From: CAJBIL01 sp044359525
GTDB lineage: Bacteria; Pseudomonadota; Gammaproteobacteria; Burkholderiales; Rhodocyclaceae
NCBI GenBank assembly: GCA_044359525.1
Contig: JBIKLY010000104.1
Coordinates: 1 to 10,615, forward strand
Direction: 5' to 3'
DNA length: 10,615 nt
The notes beneath the pieces are model-generated. The model did not search any database. It had not been told where the DNA came from and saw only the letters and a list, made by a program, of their open reading frames with translations. Positions within the stretch are counted from its first letter, which is position 1. Every line of letters begins with the position of its first letter. A program made the position numbers and the translations under genes. This document shows positions 1-5,891 of the stretch, one piece after another.

Positions 1-90
1 AGAGGCGCAGAGAAAACGCAGAGAAACCCACCGGCCTTAAAAGGTCTTCTCTGCGAAACCTCTGCGCCTCTGCGCCTCTGCGGTGGGGGG
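1..90. repeat. Inverted and tandem repeat with CCTCTGCG units
   Basis: The sequence can fold into a long imperfect hairpin. AGAGGCGCAGAG at 1-12 is the exact reverse complement of 60-71, CGCAGAGAA at 17-25 is the reverse complement of 47-55, and CCTT/AAGG at 35-44 closes the tip. The right arm extends into three tandem copies of CCTCTGCG at 59-82, followed by GTGGGG. It codes for nothing visible and lies just after the oleB stop codon, so it could act as a transcript-end structure. Its look recalls the dispersed CTCTGCG-type repeats seen in many environmental proteobacterial genomes; that family link is from memory. The left end is cut by the window edge. Confidence 0.7.
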
Positions 91-111
91 TAAGTTTATT
101 TACCACGACAC

Positions 112-993
112 TCAGGTGCGAATGAAAGTGGAAATCAGGGGGATGACTTCCTCGGCAGCATCTTCCAGCACGTAATGGCCGGCATCGGCGAGGACATGGA
201 CCTGTGCCTGCGGCAGATATTTTCGCCACTGGCGCAAGAAGGCATCATCGAACACGAAGTCCTTGCCACCCCAGACGATCAGCGCCGGCGTGGCGTTGAA
301 TCGATGCAGATTCGCCGCAACATTTTCGACAATGTCGAATCCGCCATCCTCCGGCCCGAGCGGGATGTCCTGCACGAAACGCAAGGTAGCGATGCGGTTG
401 TCCCAGGAGTCATAAGGGGCGCAGTACGCCTGCGCGATTTCAGGGCTCATCTTCTTCCGGGTGCACCCGACCCGGGTCGCCCCCCGTGCGAAGGCGTTGA
501 ATCCACGCACCAGAAATGCGCCCAGCGGTGTCCGGGTCAGTTTCAGGAGTCCGGGCAGCGCTTTTTCCTTGGGCAGGGGGAAAGCACCGGTATTCAGGAT
601 GACGATGCGGGCGACCTGCTCGGGGTGCCGGGTCGCCCAGCCGAAGCCGATCATCCCGCCCCAGTCGTGTACCACCAGCGTCAGAGGCTCGCTCAGCTCC
701 AGTGAGCTGATCAGTGCGTCGAGGTCGTCGATGCGCTGCGCCAGCGTGTAGGCGTAGTCCGCATCGCCAGGCTTGTCGGACAGACCCATGCCGATATGGT
801 CAGGCACGATGCAGCGGTGGGTGCCTGACAGCGCCTGTACCAGATTACGGTAGTAGAAGGACCACGAAGGGTTGCCATGCACCATGAGGACGGGCGCGCC
901 CGCGCCTTCGTCGAGGTAGTGCATCTGCTGGCCTGCGCCACGGCCGAAAAAATTCGATTTGAAAGGGTAAAGCGCCTGACCAACAACACTCAC
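112..993 (-). CDS. oleB: OleB, beta-lactone decarboxylase of olefin biosynthesis (alpha/beta hydrolase)
   Basis: This 293-residue alpha/beta hydrolase belongs to the haloalkane dehalogenase-like group. Visible motifs are the oxyanion-hole HGNP at residues 39-42, the nucleophile elbow HDWGG with Asp110 and Trp111, an acidic residue in WGGKD (Asp245) and the catalytic His273 in AGHYVLED. In the Ole pathway OleB decarboxylates a cis-beta-lactone to a cis-alkene and CO2, acting in a cytosolic complex with OleC and OleD. The sequence alone would also fit a haloalkane dehalogenase; the oleA gene directly upstream decides the call. The start is a GTG at 993 inside a GTGA overlap with the oleA stop, so translation is probably coupled. 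No signal peptide or membrane segment is seen. Only the repeat at 1-90 follows within the window, so whether oleC and oleD come next cannot be seen. Confidence 0.85.
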   Translation of the reverse strand: MSVVGQALYPFKSNFFGRGAGQQMHYLDEGAGAPVLMVHGNPSWSFYYRNLVQALSGTHRCIVPDHIGMGLSDKPGDADYAYTLAQRIDDLDALISSLELSEPLTLVVHDWGGMIGFGWATRHPEQVARIVILNTGAFPLPKEKALPGLLKLTRTPLGAFLVRGFNAFARGATRVGCTRKKMSPEIAQAYCAPYDSWDNRIATLRFVQDIPLGPEDGGFDIVENVAANLHRFNATPALIVWGGKDFVFDDAFLRQWRKYLPQAQVHVLADAGHYVLEDAAEEVIPLISTFIRT

Positions 994-2015
994 CAGATAA
1001 CCTCGGCCATGCTGCAGTTCAACCCGGAGCCGATGCCCATCAGGGCGACACGGCTGCCCTTGTGCAGACGCCCGCTCTCAGCGGCTTTGGAGAGCGCGAT
1101 TGGTACGGAGGCGGGGCCGATGTTGCCGAATTCGGGGTAGATGGCCAGTACTTTCTTGATGTCGAGCCCCAGCGCCTGACACAAGCTGACCGTGTGCGTG
1201 CCGCTGACCTGATGCAAAACGTATTCATCGACCTGATCGACGCCGTCCTTGATCCAGCCGAAATCGGCTTTTGCATGCTCGAAAGTCTGCGCGGCGAGAT
1301 CAATGCCGGCCACCAGAAGCGCCTTGGCATCGGTGACCATGTGGTCGATCTGGCCACGGCACAGCCCGCTATGCTGTGTGGCGGCGCGATTGACGACGCC
1401 GGTGAAGCGATGGCCGTTCGGCGCGAGGTCAGTGCGCGCCAGCACCATGGCGACGGCGCCGGAACCCAGGGTCAAGGTGGCGAACTGCTCGGTAAACTCC
1501 TGGACGGTGGTTTCAGGGCGCTGCAGGCGCGCAATCGTGGCTTCCTGCACGAAACGGGCGCTCTCGCCGTCAACGATCAGGCCGTAGTCGATCTGACCGC
1601 GTTCAATCATGTTGCTAACCACCTGCATACCGCTCAAAAAGCCCAGGCAGGCATTCCCCAGGTCAAAATTCAGGCATTCCGTGGATAAGCCGAGCCGATC
1701 ATGCACCAGGCAGGCGGTAGAGGGTTCGATATAGTCGCGGCACACCGAGGTGTTAACGATCATGCCGATGCGCGAGCGATCGATGCCGGAATCACTCAGT
1801 GCTTTTTCTGCTGCCAGGGCGGCGACCGTGCTGGGCTGGACATCCTTGTCCCAATAACGCCGCGCCTCTATCCCGGAGGCGTACTCCAGGACCTCAAGGC
1901 GCATCCCCAGTCGTTCAAGGGTCTGGGCAAATTGCCGGGACAACTCGGAAGACGAAATGCGGTGCGGTGCATCTATGTGCGCGAGACTTAAAATTGAAAC
2001 ATTTTGGTATTGCAT
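990..2015 (-). CDS. oleA: OleA, acyl-CoA head-to-head condensing thiolase
   Basis: This 341-residue thiolase-superfamily enzyme, related to FabH, strongly resembles Xanthomonas campestris OleA, for example in its N-terminal QNVSI...LAHIDAPH and C-terminal GIGSGLNCSMAEVIW. OleA joins two long-chain acyl-CoAs by a non-decarboxylative Claisen condensation to a 2-alkyl-3-oxoacid, the first step of long-chain olefin synthesis. The nucleophile Cys123 (NACLGF), His268 (LHQVSGTH) and Asn298 (EFGNIGPAS) are present. So is Glu97 in DYIEPST, which corresponds to the glutamate that enters the second acyl-channel site in OleA and separates it from ordinary FabH. Length is usual for the family. The ATG at 2015 has only a weak ribosome site (TGGA), but homology begins right after it. 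The TGA stop overlaps the oleB GTG start by 4 nt. The product is soluble. Without OleBCD its product would decay to a ketone. Confidence 0.93.
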   Translation of the reverse strand: MQYQNVSILSLAHIDAPHRISSSELSRQFAQTLERLGMRLEVLEYASGIEARRYWDKDVQPSTVAALAAEKALSDSGIDRSRIGMIVNTSVCRDYIEPSTACLVHDRLGLSTECLNFDLGNACLGFLSGMQVVSNMIERGQIDYGLIVDGESARFVQEATIARLQRPETTVQEFTEQFATLTLGSGAVAMVLARTDLAPNGHRFTGVVNRAATQHSGLCRGQIDHMVTDAKALLVAGIDLAAQTFEHAKADFGWIKDGVDQVDEYVLHQVSGTHTVSLCQALGLDIKKVLAIYPEFGNIGPASVPIALSKAAESGRLHKGSRVALMGIGSGLNCSMAEVIW

Positions 2016-2321
2016 TGGGCATCCAGGGAATCAGAACTTCAATGCCCACTTCGGTCAGGGGGGCAGCGGTGTAAGGGTAAACGCAAGGGTGGCAGCGTCA
2101 ACAATTGCGGGAGTATCGCCGACACAGCCTGTATTCGTCAATCTATGCCGTATTTTGAAGGGCTTAGCGCCCTGTTTCGCGCCGCCATCGGCAGCCAAAT
2201 ATCCGCCTGTCCGCGTTTTTCATGATCCGGCACTTGTGATGCGTCTAATTGCTGCGTTTTTAGTGTGCCTGGTGCTGCGCGATAAGGCCGCGCAGGGCAG
2301 GTCGCCTCCACCTTGGGCGCC
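2016..2321. other. Intergenic region between yoeB and oleA
   Basis: No credible gene is seen in these 306 bases. Two small hairpins occur: AGGGC/GCCCT with a 5-nt loop near 2159-2173, and a perfect 7-bp stem CTGCGCG/CGCGCAG with a 7-nt loop at 2275-2295. The second lies just after yoeB on the minus strand and could end its transcript, but no U-run follows it, so a classical intrinsic terminator is not supported. The oleA-proximal half carries a likely sigma70 promoter, listed separately. Confidence 0.5.
2112..2141 (-). promoter_or_regulatory. Candidate sigma70 promoter of oleAB
   Basis: Read on the minus strand, TTGACG (2136-2141) and GATACT (2112-2117) are separated by 18 bp. This would give a leader of about 90 nt before the oleA ATG. 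A second TTGACG at 2096-2101 has a poorer -10 partner (TACCCT). A promoter here would let oleAB be transcribed independently of yefM-yoeB. The call rests on hexamer match and position only. Confidence 0.4.
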
Positions 2322-2576
2322 TCAGTAATGAAATCGCAATTGAGCAATCAGCAGGGCATTTTCTTCAACGCGGTACACCATGCGGTGCTCATCAGTAATG
2401 CGGCGTGACCAGAAACCGGATAGTGCGTGCTTCAATGCTTCCGGCTTGCCAATGCCAGAGAAGGGGGTGCGTTGGGTTTCCCGAATCAGCTTGTTGATCC
2501 GTTCAACCATGCGTTTATCTTGTTTTTGCCAGTAAAGATAATCTTCCCATGCCTCATCCGCGAAAATCAGCTTCAC
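2322..2576 (-). CDS. yoeB: YoeB-family mRNA interferase toxin
   Basis: The protein has 84 residues, the same length as E. coli YoeB, and aligns with it end to end (MKLIF..EAWEDYLYWQ, GKPEALKH.LSGFWSRRIT.EHR.VY). The RelE/YoeB-fold catalytic residues are all present: Glu46, Arg65, His83 and the terminal Tyr84. It should therefore be an active ribosome-dependent endoribonuclease that cuts mRNA in the A site. It starts with GTG at 2576, overlapping the yefM TGA stop by 4 nt (GTGA), so toxin translation is coupled to the antitoxin. In this family the toxin also acts as co-repressor of the operon. Nothing suggests inactivation. Confidence 0.95.
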   Translation of the reverse strand: MKLIFADEAWEDYLYWQKQDKRMVERINKLIRETQRTPFSGIGKPEALKHALSGFWSRRITDEHRMVYRVEENALLIAQLRFHY

Positions 2577-2824
2577 TTCGCCAGTTCCCGCGCAACGCCT
2601 TTCCCTGTGCCCAGTTGTGCGGCTGCCGAGAGAAGGCGCTTGGCGTTAGCAGGCGTGCGCAAGAGATAGGCTGTTTCCTCAAGTGCCTTGTAATCTTCAA
2701 GCGAGAGCATCACGACGGCTTGGTTGCCGTTGCGGGTGATAATCAATGCCTCGTGATCGTCGCAAACCCGATCCATGGTGCTGGCGAGATTTGCGCGAAC
2801 GGTGGTATAGGTCATTGCATCCAT
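2573..2824 (-). CDS. yefM: YefM-family antitoxin (Phd/YefM)
   Basis: This 83-residue antitoxin has the Phd/YefM N-terminal DNA-binding fold: TYTTVRANLASTMDRVCDDHEALIITR, then VVMLSLEDYKALEETAYLLRTPANAKRLL, which closely follows E. coli YefM. The C-terminal tail from about residue 60 is the part that wraps and blocks YoeB in this family. The ATG at 2824 is preferred because GGAGA lies 6 nt upstream; an in-frame ATG at 2815 would remove only three residues. It binds its own promoter as repressor, alone weakly and with YoeB strongly. Repeated TGTACGC boxes lie just upstream, where such an operator is expected. Confidence 0.93.
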   Translation of the reverse strand: MDAMTYTTVRANLASTMDRVCDDHEALIITRNGNQAVVMLSLEDYKALEETAYLLRTPANAKRLLSAAAQLGTGKGVARELAK

Positions 2825-2840
2825 GATGGGTCTCCGCTTA

Positions 2841-2879
2841 TGTACGCTTTACTGTACGCTGCATGCCGCCCGTTGTCCA
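2841..2879 (-). promoter_or_regulatory. yefM-yoeB promoter with direct-repeat operator boxes
   Basis: On the minus strand TGGACA (2874-2879) and TACAGT (2851-2856) are separated by exactly 17 bp, a good sigma70 promoter about 20 nt before the yefM leader ends. Two identical TGTACGC boxes (plus-strand 2841-2847 and 2853-2859) lie 12 bp apart, over and just after the -10 element. E. coli YefM-YoeB recognises TGTACA-type cores, so these boxes are plausible autoregulatory sites. They are arranged as direct repeats rather than as a palindrome. Confidence 0.6.
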
Positions 2880-2951
2880 GCAAGAATGTCGGGATACGAA
2901 GCACGGCGCAACATTCGAGCGGCCTGCGCACTACCTCTATAACAAGGCGCG

Positions 2952-3890
2952 CTACAAATCTTTCGGCAGCGCGAAGACCACGCCTTCGGAGAGCTGCTCG
3001 ACCTGACCTGAGACCTGGCCGCCGAGTTCAACCAGGCGCGTAATGACGCCTTGCACCAGTACTTCAGGCGCTGATGCGCCGGCGGTGACGCCGATACTGC
3101 CGCAGTTTGCCAGCAACGCAGGATCTATATTGCGGGCATCATCGATCAATAGCGCGCGGGCGCCCTGATATTCAGCAACTTCACGTAAACGATTGGAATT
3201 GGAGCTGTTGATCGAGCCGACCACCAGCATCACGTCGACCTTTCCGGCAATGGTTTTTATCGCATCCTGGCGGTTCTGCGTGGCGTAGCAGATGTCGTCC
3301 TTTTTTGGCCCGACGATGTTCGGGAAGCGTGCCTTCAGTGCGCTGACGATGGCCGTTGCGTCATCGACGGAGAGCGTCGTCTGGGTCACAAAAGCCAGAC
3401 GCGGCTCCTCTCCGGGGGCGCTGTCAATGGCGCTGATTTGCAGCGTGGCGACGTCGTTCACGCATTCGACAAGGTACATGCCGCCGTCGGACTGGCCCAT
3501 CGTGCCCTCGACTTCGGGGTGACCCTTGTGACCGATCATGATGATTTCGTAGTCTTGCTTGCGCAGGCGCGACACTTCGAGATGGACCTTGGTGACCAGC
3601 GGGCAGGTCGCGTCATAAACGTTGAGATTGCGCGCTGCGGCTGCCTTGCGTACCGACTGGGGTACGCCGTGCGCACTGAAAATCAGGGTGGCGCCATCGG
3701 GAACCTCGTCGAGGTCTTCGATGAAAATGGCGCCTTTGGCCTTCAGGTCTGCGACCACATAGCGGTTATGCACAACCTCATGGCGAACGTAAACAGGGCG
3801 GCCGAAGCGCTCGAGTGCGCGTTCGACCATGGCGATGGCGCGTTCAACACCGGCACAAAATCCGCGCGGGTTGGCTAGGACAATATCCAC
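2952..3890 (-). CDS. ispH: IspH, 4-hydroxy-3-methylbut-2-enyl diphosphate reductase
   Basis: This 312-residue IspH (LytB) reduces HMBPP to isopentenyl and dimethylallyl diphosphate, the last step of the MEP isoprenoid pathway in the cytosol. The three iron-sulfur cysteines are Cys12 (NPRGFCAGV), Cys96 (DATCPLV) and Cys201 (ICYATQNRQ). Substrate and proton-relay residues His41, His124 and Glu126 (GHKGHPEVEG) and the SINSSNSNRL loop are intact. The GTG at 3890 is chosen because GGAG lies 7 nt upstream and because it places Cys12 at its canonical position. The stop is TAG. In many proteobacteria ispH follows the peptidyl-prolyl isomerase gene fkpB; no such gene is adjacent here, so ispH appears to have its own leader. 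Confidence 0.97.
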   Translation of the reverse strand: MDIVLANPRGFCAGVERAIAMVERALERFGRPVYVRHEVVHNRYVVADLKAKGAIFIEDLDEVPDGATLIFSAHGVPQSVRKAAAARNLNVYDATCPLVTKVHLEVSRLRKQDYEIIMIGHKGHPEVEGTMGQSDGGMYLVECVNDVATLQISAIDSAPGEEPRLAFVTQTTLSVDDATAIVSALKARFPNIVGPKKDDICYATQNRQDAIKTIAGKVDVMLVVGSINSSNSNRLREVAEYQGARALLIDDARNIDPALLANCGSIGVTAGASAPEVLVQGVITRLVELGGQVSGQVEQLSEGVVFALPKDL

Positions 3891-3928
3891 TTCTTTACTC
3901 CGGTTTGCGTAGGGGCAGTGACATCAAA

Positions 3929-3990
3929 GAGCGCCACTGGTTCCAGAACCGGAATGGCAGGTGCGCTCTGCTTTGCCGGTGATGATTGTA
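3929..3990 (-). promoter_or_regulatory. ispH leader: -10 element and extended hairpin
   Basis: A TACAAT box (minus strand, 3985-3990) lies between the bluB terminator and ispH, but no good -35 sits 16-18 bp upstream. Downstream of it an imperfect long stem pairs GAGCGC (3929-3934) with GCGCTC (3963-3968), capped by GGTTC/GAACC at 3939-3950. The structure would be in the ispH 5' leader. Only a UUU run follows it, so a terminator role is weakly supported. Confidence 0.35.
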
Positions 3991-4024
3991 CGGGGTAAGC
4001 CGGAGTCGGCGAGCAGCGGGTGCG

Positions 4025-4053
4025 AAAAAGCGGCGAGCCATCCGGCTCGCCGC
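4025..4053 (-). terminator. Intrinsic terminator of bluB
   Basis: A perfect 10-bp GC-rich stem (GCGGCGAGCC at 4030-4039 with GGCTCGCCGC at 4044-4053) closes a 4-nt loop. On the minus strand it is followed at once by five T residues (4029-4025). It lies about 20 nt after the bluB stop and separates bluB from ispH transcription. Confidence 0.9.
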
Positions 4054-4073
4054 GGCGGCGCTGCGATTCCCGC

Positions 4074-4856
4074 TCAGACGACGCGTAGTTGGCTTGTCGG
4101 CTGATGCACGGAGGCGTTTGCCTCTGCCTGTGCTATGGCCTGGTCGCTGATTAACTGTTGGATCAGCGGTTCCTGCGCATTGCTCTGCCCCCATTGGTCG
4201 AAATAAACGAGATCTTCAATCGGCAGGCGTGGCAACCAGCCGGCGGCTTCCAGCTCCGGTTTGGCGTAGAAGTGGCTGACGTAGCCGACGCATAGATAGG
4301 CAATCGGCGTGATGCCCTTGGGGATGCCCAGCGCCTCCTGCAATGCCGCCTGGTTGAAAATACTCACCCAGCCGACGCCCAGGCCTTCGGCGCGCGCTGC
4401 CAGCCAGAGGTTTTGCACAGCGCAGACACTGCTGTAAAGATCCATGGTTTTCATGTGCGTGCGACCGACGACGACCGGGCCGGTACGCTCGCGGTCGCAG
4501 GTGATGCAAATGCCGACCGGCGATTCCAGGATGCCTTCGAGCTTGAGCGTTTTGTAGATGGCGCGCTGCTCGCCATCGAACATTTCGGCAGCTTCAGCGT
4601 GCGCTTCGGCAAACGCGGCGTGCACCTTTTGCTTGGTCTCCTGTGCGCGCACCACGAGAAAGTTCCACGGCTGCATGAAGCCGACCGAAGGCGCGTAGTG
4701 GGCGGCGGTGATGATGCGGCTCAACACCTCGTCCGGCACGGCTTTGGGCAGAAACTGGCCGCGCACGTCGCGCCGCGAAAAGATGGTTTGATAAATCGCC
4801 GCGCGTGCTTCGGCGGTAAAGGTGTGGACGTCTTGTTCAGCTTGATTCGTTTTCAT
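4074..4856 (-). CDS. bluB: BluB, 5,6-dimethylbenzimidazole synthase
   Basis: This 260-residue flavin-destructase of the nitroreductase fold fragments reduced FMN with O2 to 5,6-dimethylbenzimidazole, the lower ligand of cobalamin. The BluB signature IFSRRDVRGQFLPKAVPDEVL (residues 26-45) and AAHYAPSVGFMQPWNF (51-66) are clear. Asp30 and Ser165 match the Asp32 and Ser167 reported as important in Sinorhizobium meliloti BluB. A cobalamin riboswitch directly upstream supports the assignment over a generic nitroreductase. The ATG at 4856 has AAGGGGAA 5 nt upstream. The last 25 or so residues (from about 236) form a polar tail that is probably variable. The gene is monocistronic: its own promoter, leader and terminator bracket it. 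Expression should fall when cobalamin is plentiful, and the reaction needs oxygen. Confidence 0.95.
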   Translation of the reverse strand: MKTNQAEQDVHTFTAEARAAIYQTIFSRRDVRGQFLPKAVPDEVLSRIITAAHYAPSVGFMQPWNFLVVRAQETKQKVHAAFAEAHAEAAEMFDGEQRAIYKTLKLEGILESPVGICITCDRERTGPVVVGRTHMKTMDLYSSVCAVQNLWLAARAEGLGVGWVSIFNQAALQEALGIPKGITPIAYLCVGYVSHFYAKPELEAAGWLPRLPIEDLVYFDQWGQSNAQEPLIQQLISDQAIAQAEANASVHQPTSQLRVV

Positions 4857-4882
4857 GGCAATTCCCCTTGCGTGAAAAGTGA

Positions 4883-4908
4883 GCGCCCTGCCGGGCCTTG
4901 CAGCGCGC
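4883..4908 (-). promoter_or_regulatory. Hairpin between cobalamin aptamer and bluB
   Basis: GCGCGCTGC and GCAGGGCGC (plus-strand 4900-4908 and 4883-4891) form a 9-position stem with one G-G mismatch and an 8-nt loop. On the minus strand UCACUUUUC follows, a weak U-rich tail. It is a candidate expression platform for the riboswitch, either as a terminator or as a structure competing with access to the ribosome site at 4862-4869. Which of these applies cannot be told by eye. Confidence 0.4.
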
Positions 4909-4915
4909 GAAATTT

Positions 4916-5073
4916 TTCAGGCCGGTCTTCTGACTCGGATTCACTTGCGATCGACGCCTTCCCGGTGGCTACCAGTGGCTTGTTGTCGACGCATCATCCT
5001 CACAGCGTTGGGCACGTAGCGGATTCACACCGCCTTCCCGATTCTCCCGCACCTTGCGGCACGGACACCTGAA
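4916..5073 (-). promoter_or_regulatory. Cobalamin (adenosylcobalamin) riboswitch
   Basis: The minus strand carries the conserved cobalamin aptamer: a GGGAAGGCGGTGTGAATCCGC-type core at 5020-5040, GCCACTGG near 4972-4979, a second GGGAAGGCG near 4956-4964, and the B12 box GTCAGAAGACCGGCC at 4920-4934. The outer P1 helix closes with TTCAGG (5068-5073) pairing to CCTGAA (4916-4921). The 158-nt length is typical. It sits 60 nt before the bluB start and should shut off lower-ligand synthesis when cobalamin binds. Confidence 0.93.
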
Positions 5074-5080
5074 GGGCGGA

Positions 5081-5109
5081 ATGATCCGCGAGTCGGGCGG
5101 CGTTGTCAA
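5081..5109 (-). promoter_or_regulatory. Sigma70 promoter of the riboswitch-bluB transcript
   Basis: On the minus strand a consensus TTGACA (5104-5109) lies 17 bp from GATCAT (5081-5086, four of six positions match). The expected transcription start falls at about 5074, one base before the first strand of riboswitch helix P1. That agreement of two independent signals raises confidence. Confidence 0.7.
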
Positions 5110-5176
5110 AATTGTTGGTGTGGAGCGGTTGCTATTCCCGTGCGTGGCTGCAATGTCGAAATAAATGCGCAAAAAC

Positions 5177-5208
5177 TAACGTGATGTATAATTTTATACA
5201 TCACGTTA
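5177..5208 (+). promoter_or_regulatory. 32-bp palindromic operator with TATAAT, vapBC-like operon
   Basis: TAACGTGATGTATAA (5177-5191) is repeated as its perfect reverse complement at 5194-5208, with a 2-bp centre. The left arm contains a consensus -10 TATAAT at 5187-5192, though no clear -35 precedes it. The palindrome ends 15 bp before the antitoxin start. Ribbon-helix-helix antitoxins bind such palindromes as dimer pairs, so this is very likely the autoregulatory operator. GGAG at 5212-5215 is the ribosome site. Confidence 0.8.
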
Positions 5209-5223
5209 TACGGAGCAAGCAGA

Positions 5224-5484
5224 ATGCACAGAACACAGATTTATCTTCAGGATGATCTCTATGAAAAGCTCAGGATTCGTTCGCGTAGCATGGGTGTCAG
5301 CTTGTCGGAACTGATTCGTCGCTCGCTTGAAAAAGGAATCGACAAAAACCCGGCGGCCGACGCCAGGGCTTTTTTCGATCAGTTACCGATACTGGACAGT
5401 TTCGCGGCCAGCGAGCCGGAGGCTTACGTCCGTACACTTCGCGCCAACAGTCGCTTGCTTCGGGATTCTGCTGATGAGTCCTGA
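5224..5484 (+). CDS. vapB: Ribbon-helix-helix antitoxin (CopG/VapB type)
   Basis: This 86-residue protein has an N-terminal ribbon-helix-helix: RTQIYLQDDLYEKL (beta strand then helix A), RSRSMGVSLSELIRRSLEKGI (turn and helix B). It is a DNA-binding fold used by autoregulated antitoxins. The remaining half, with FFDQLPILDSFAASEPEAYVRTLRANSR, is the probable toxin-neutralising part. It has a good GGAG ribosome site 8 nt before the ATG and a palindromic operator immediately upstream. It overlaps the downstream PIN toxin by 11 nt, the usual antitoxin-first layout. The symbol vapB is given by pairing with a PIN toxin, not by close homology that could be checked. Confidence 0.85.
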   Translation: MHRTQIYLQDDLYEKLRIRSRSMGVSLSELIRRSLEKGIDKNPAADARAFFDQLPILDSFAASEPEAYVRTLRANSRLLRDSADES

Positions 5485-5878
5485 ACGCATCGTTCTGGAT
5501 ACCGACATCGTCATTCATCTGCTGAAAAAGCAGCCCGTCATCATGGCCGGTTTTATTGGCTTGCTGGAAGCTCAAACCATTTTTCTGCTGTCGCCGATTG
5601 TCGTGGCGGAAGTCTATGCCGGCGCATTCGAGCGCGAATATACGGCTATTGAAAACCTGTTTGATTTTTGCGAACGTGTTGCCTTGGATAACGAAACGGG
5701 GCGTCTGGCCGGACAATACGCCCAGCGCTACCGCAAAGCCTGGCAAGGGGTTTCGCTGGAAGACTACCTGCTCGCCGCCACCGCAAAACAACACCGTTGC
5801 CCACTGTGGACCGGCAATCGAAAACATTACCCGATGGATGACGTTGTCTTGTTTGAATTTCCCCTGAATATTCTCTGA
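5474..5878 (+). CDS. vapC: PIN-domain ribonuclease toxin (VapC type)
   Basis: This 134-residue protein has the PIN-domain pattern of metal-binding acidic residues: Asp9 and Asp11 (VLDTDIVIHLL), Glu46 (SPIVVAEVYAGA) and Glu96/Asp97 (SLEDYLLAATA), followed by TGNRKHYP (113-120), the usual late PIN motif. VapC toxins are Mg-dependent RNases that cut tRNA or rRNA; the target here is unknown. The reading frame is open further upstream, to an ATG at 5327, but that would run through most of the antitoxin gene in another frame. The ATG at 5474 gives normal VapC length and an 11-nt overlap with vapB. All key acids are intact, so the toxin is likely active. Confidence 0.88.
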   Translation: MSPERIVLDTDIVIHLLKKQPVIMAGFIGLLEAQTIFLLSPIVVAEVYAGAFEREYTAIENLFDFCERVALDNETGRLAGQYAQRYRKAWQGVSLEDYLLAATAKQHRCPLWTGNRKHYPMDDVVLFEFPLNIL

Positions 5879-5891
5879 ATACTCTGCTCAA

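Noticed and set aside
59..82. CRISPR array
   Set aside because: The three CCTCTGCG units are directly abutting 8-mers with no spacers.
112..993. Haloalkane dehalogenase
   Set aside because: The fold and triad fit, but the 4-nt overlap with oleA makes OleB much more likely.
1062..1688. 208-codon plus-strand open frame opposite oleA
   Set aside because: oleA on the other strand has full family match and catalytic residues; this frame has no recognisable domain and arises from high-GC codon bias.
2275..2295. Perfect 7-bp hairpin after yoeB as an intrinsic terminator
   Set aside because: There is no U-run on the minus-strand side, so it is recorded only as a structure.
3895..4194. 99-codon minus-strand open frame between bluB and ispH
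   Set aside because: It runs through the bluB terminator and the end of bluB in another frame, with no recognisable domain.
5327..5473. Upstream extension of the PIN toxin frame
   Set aside because: It would encode a basic stretch without PIN features inside vapB; the ATG at 5474 gives a normal-length toxin.
5297..5827. 176-codon minus-strand open frame across vapB/vapC
   Set aside because: It has no domain or ribosome site; the plus-strand RHH and PIN genes with their operator explain the region.
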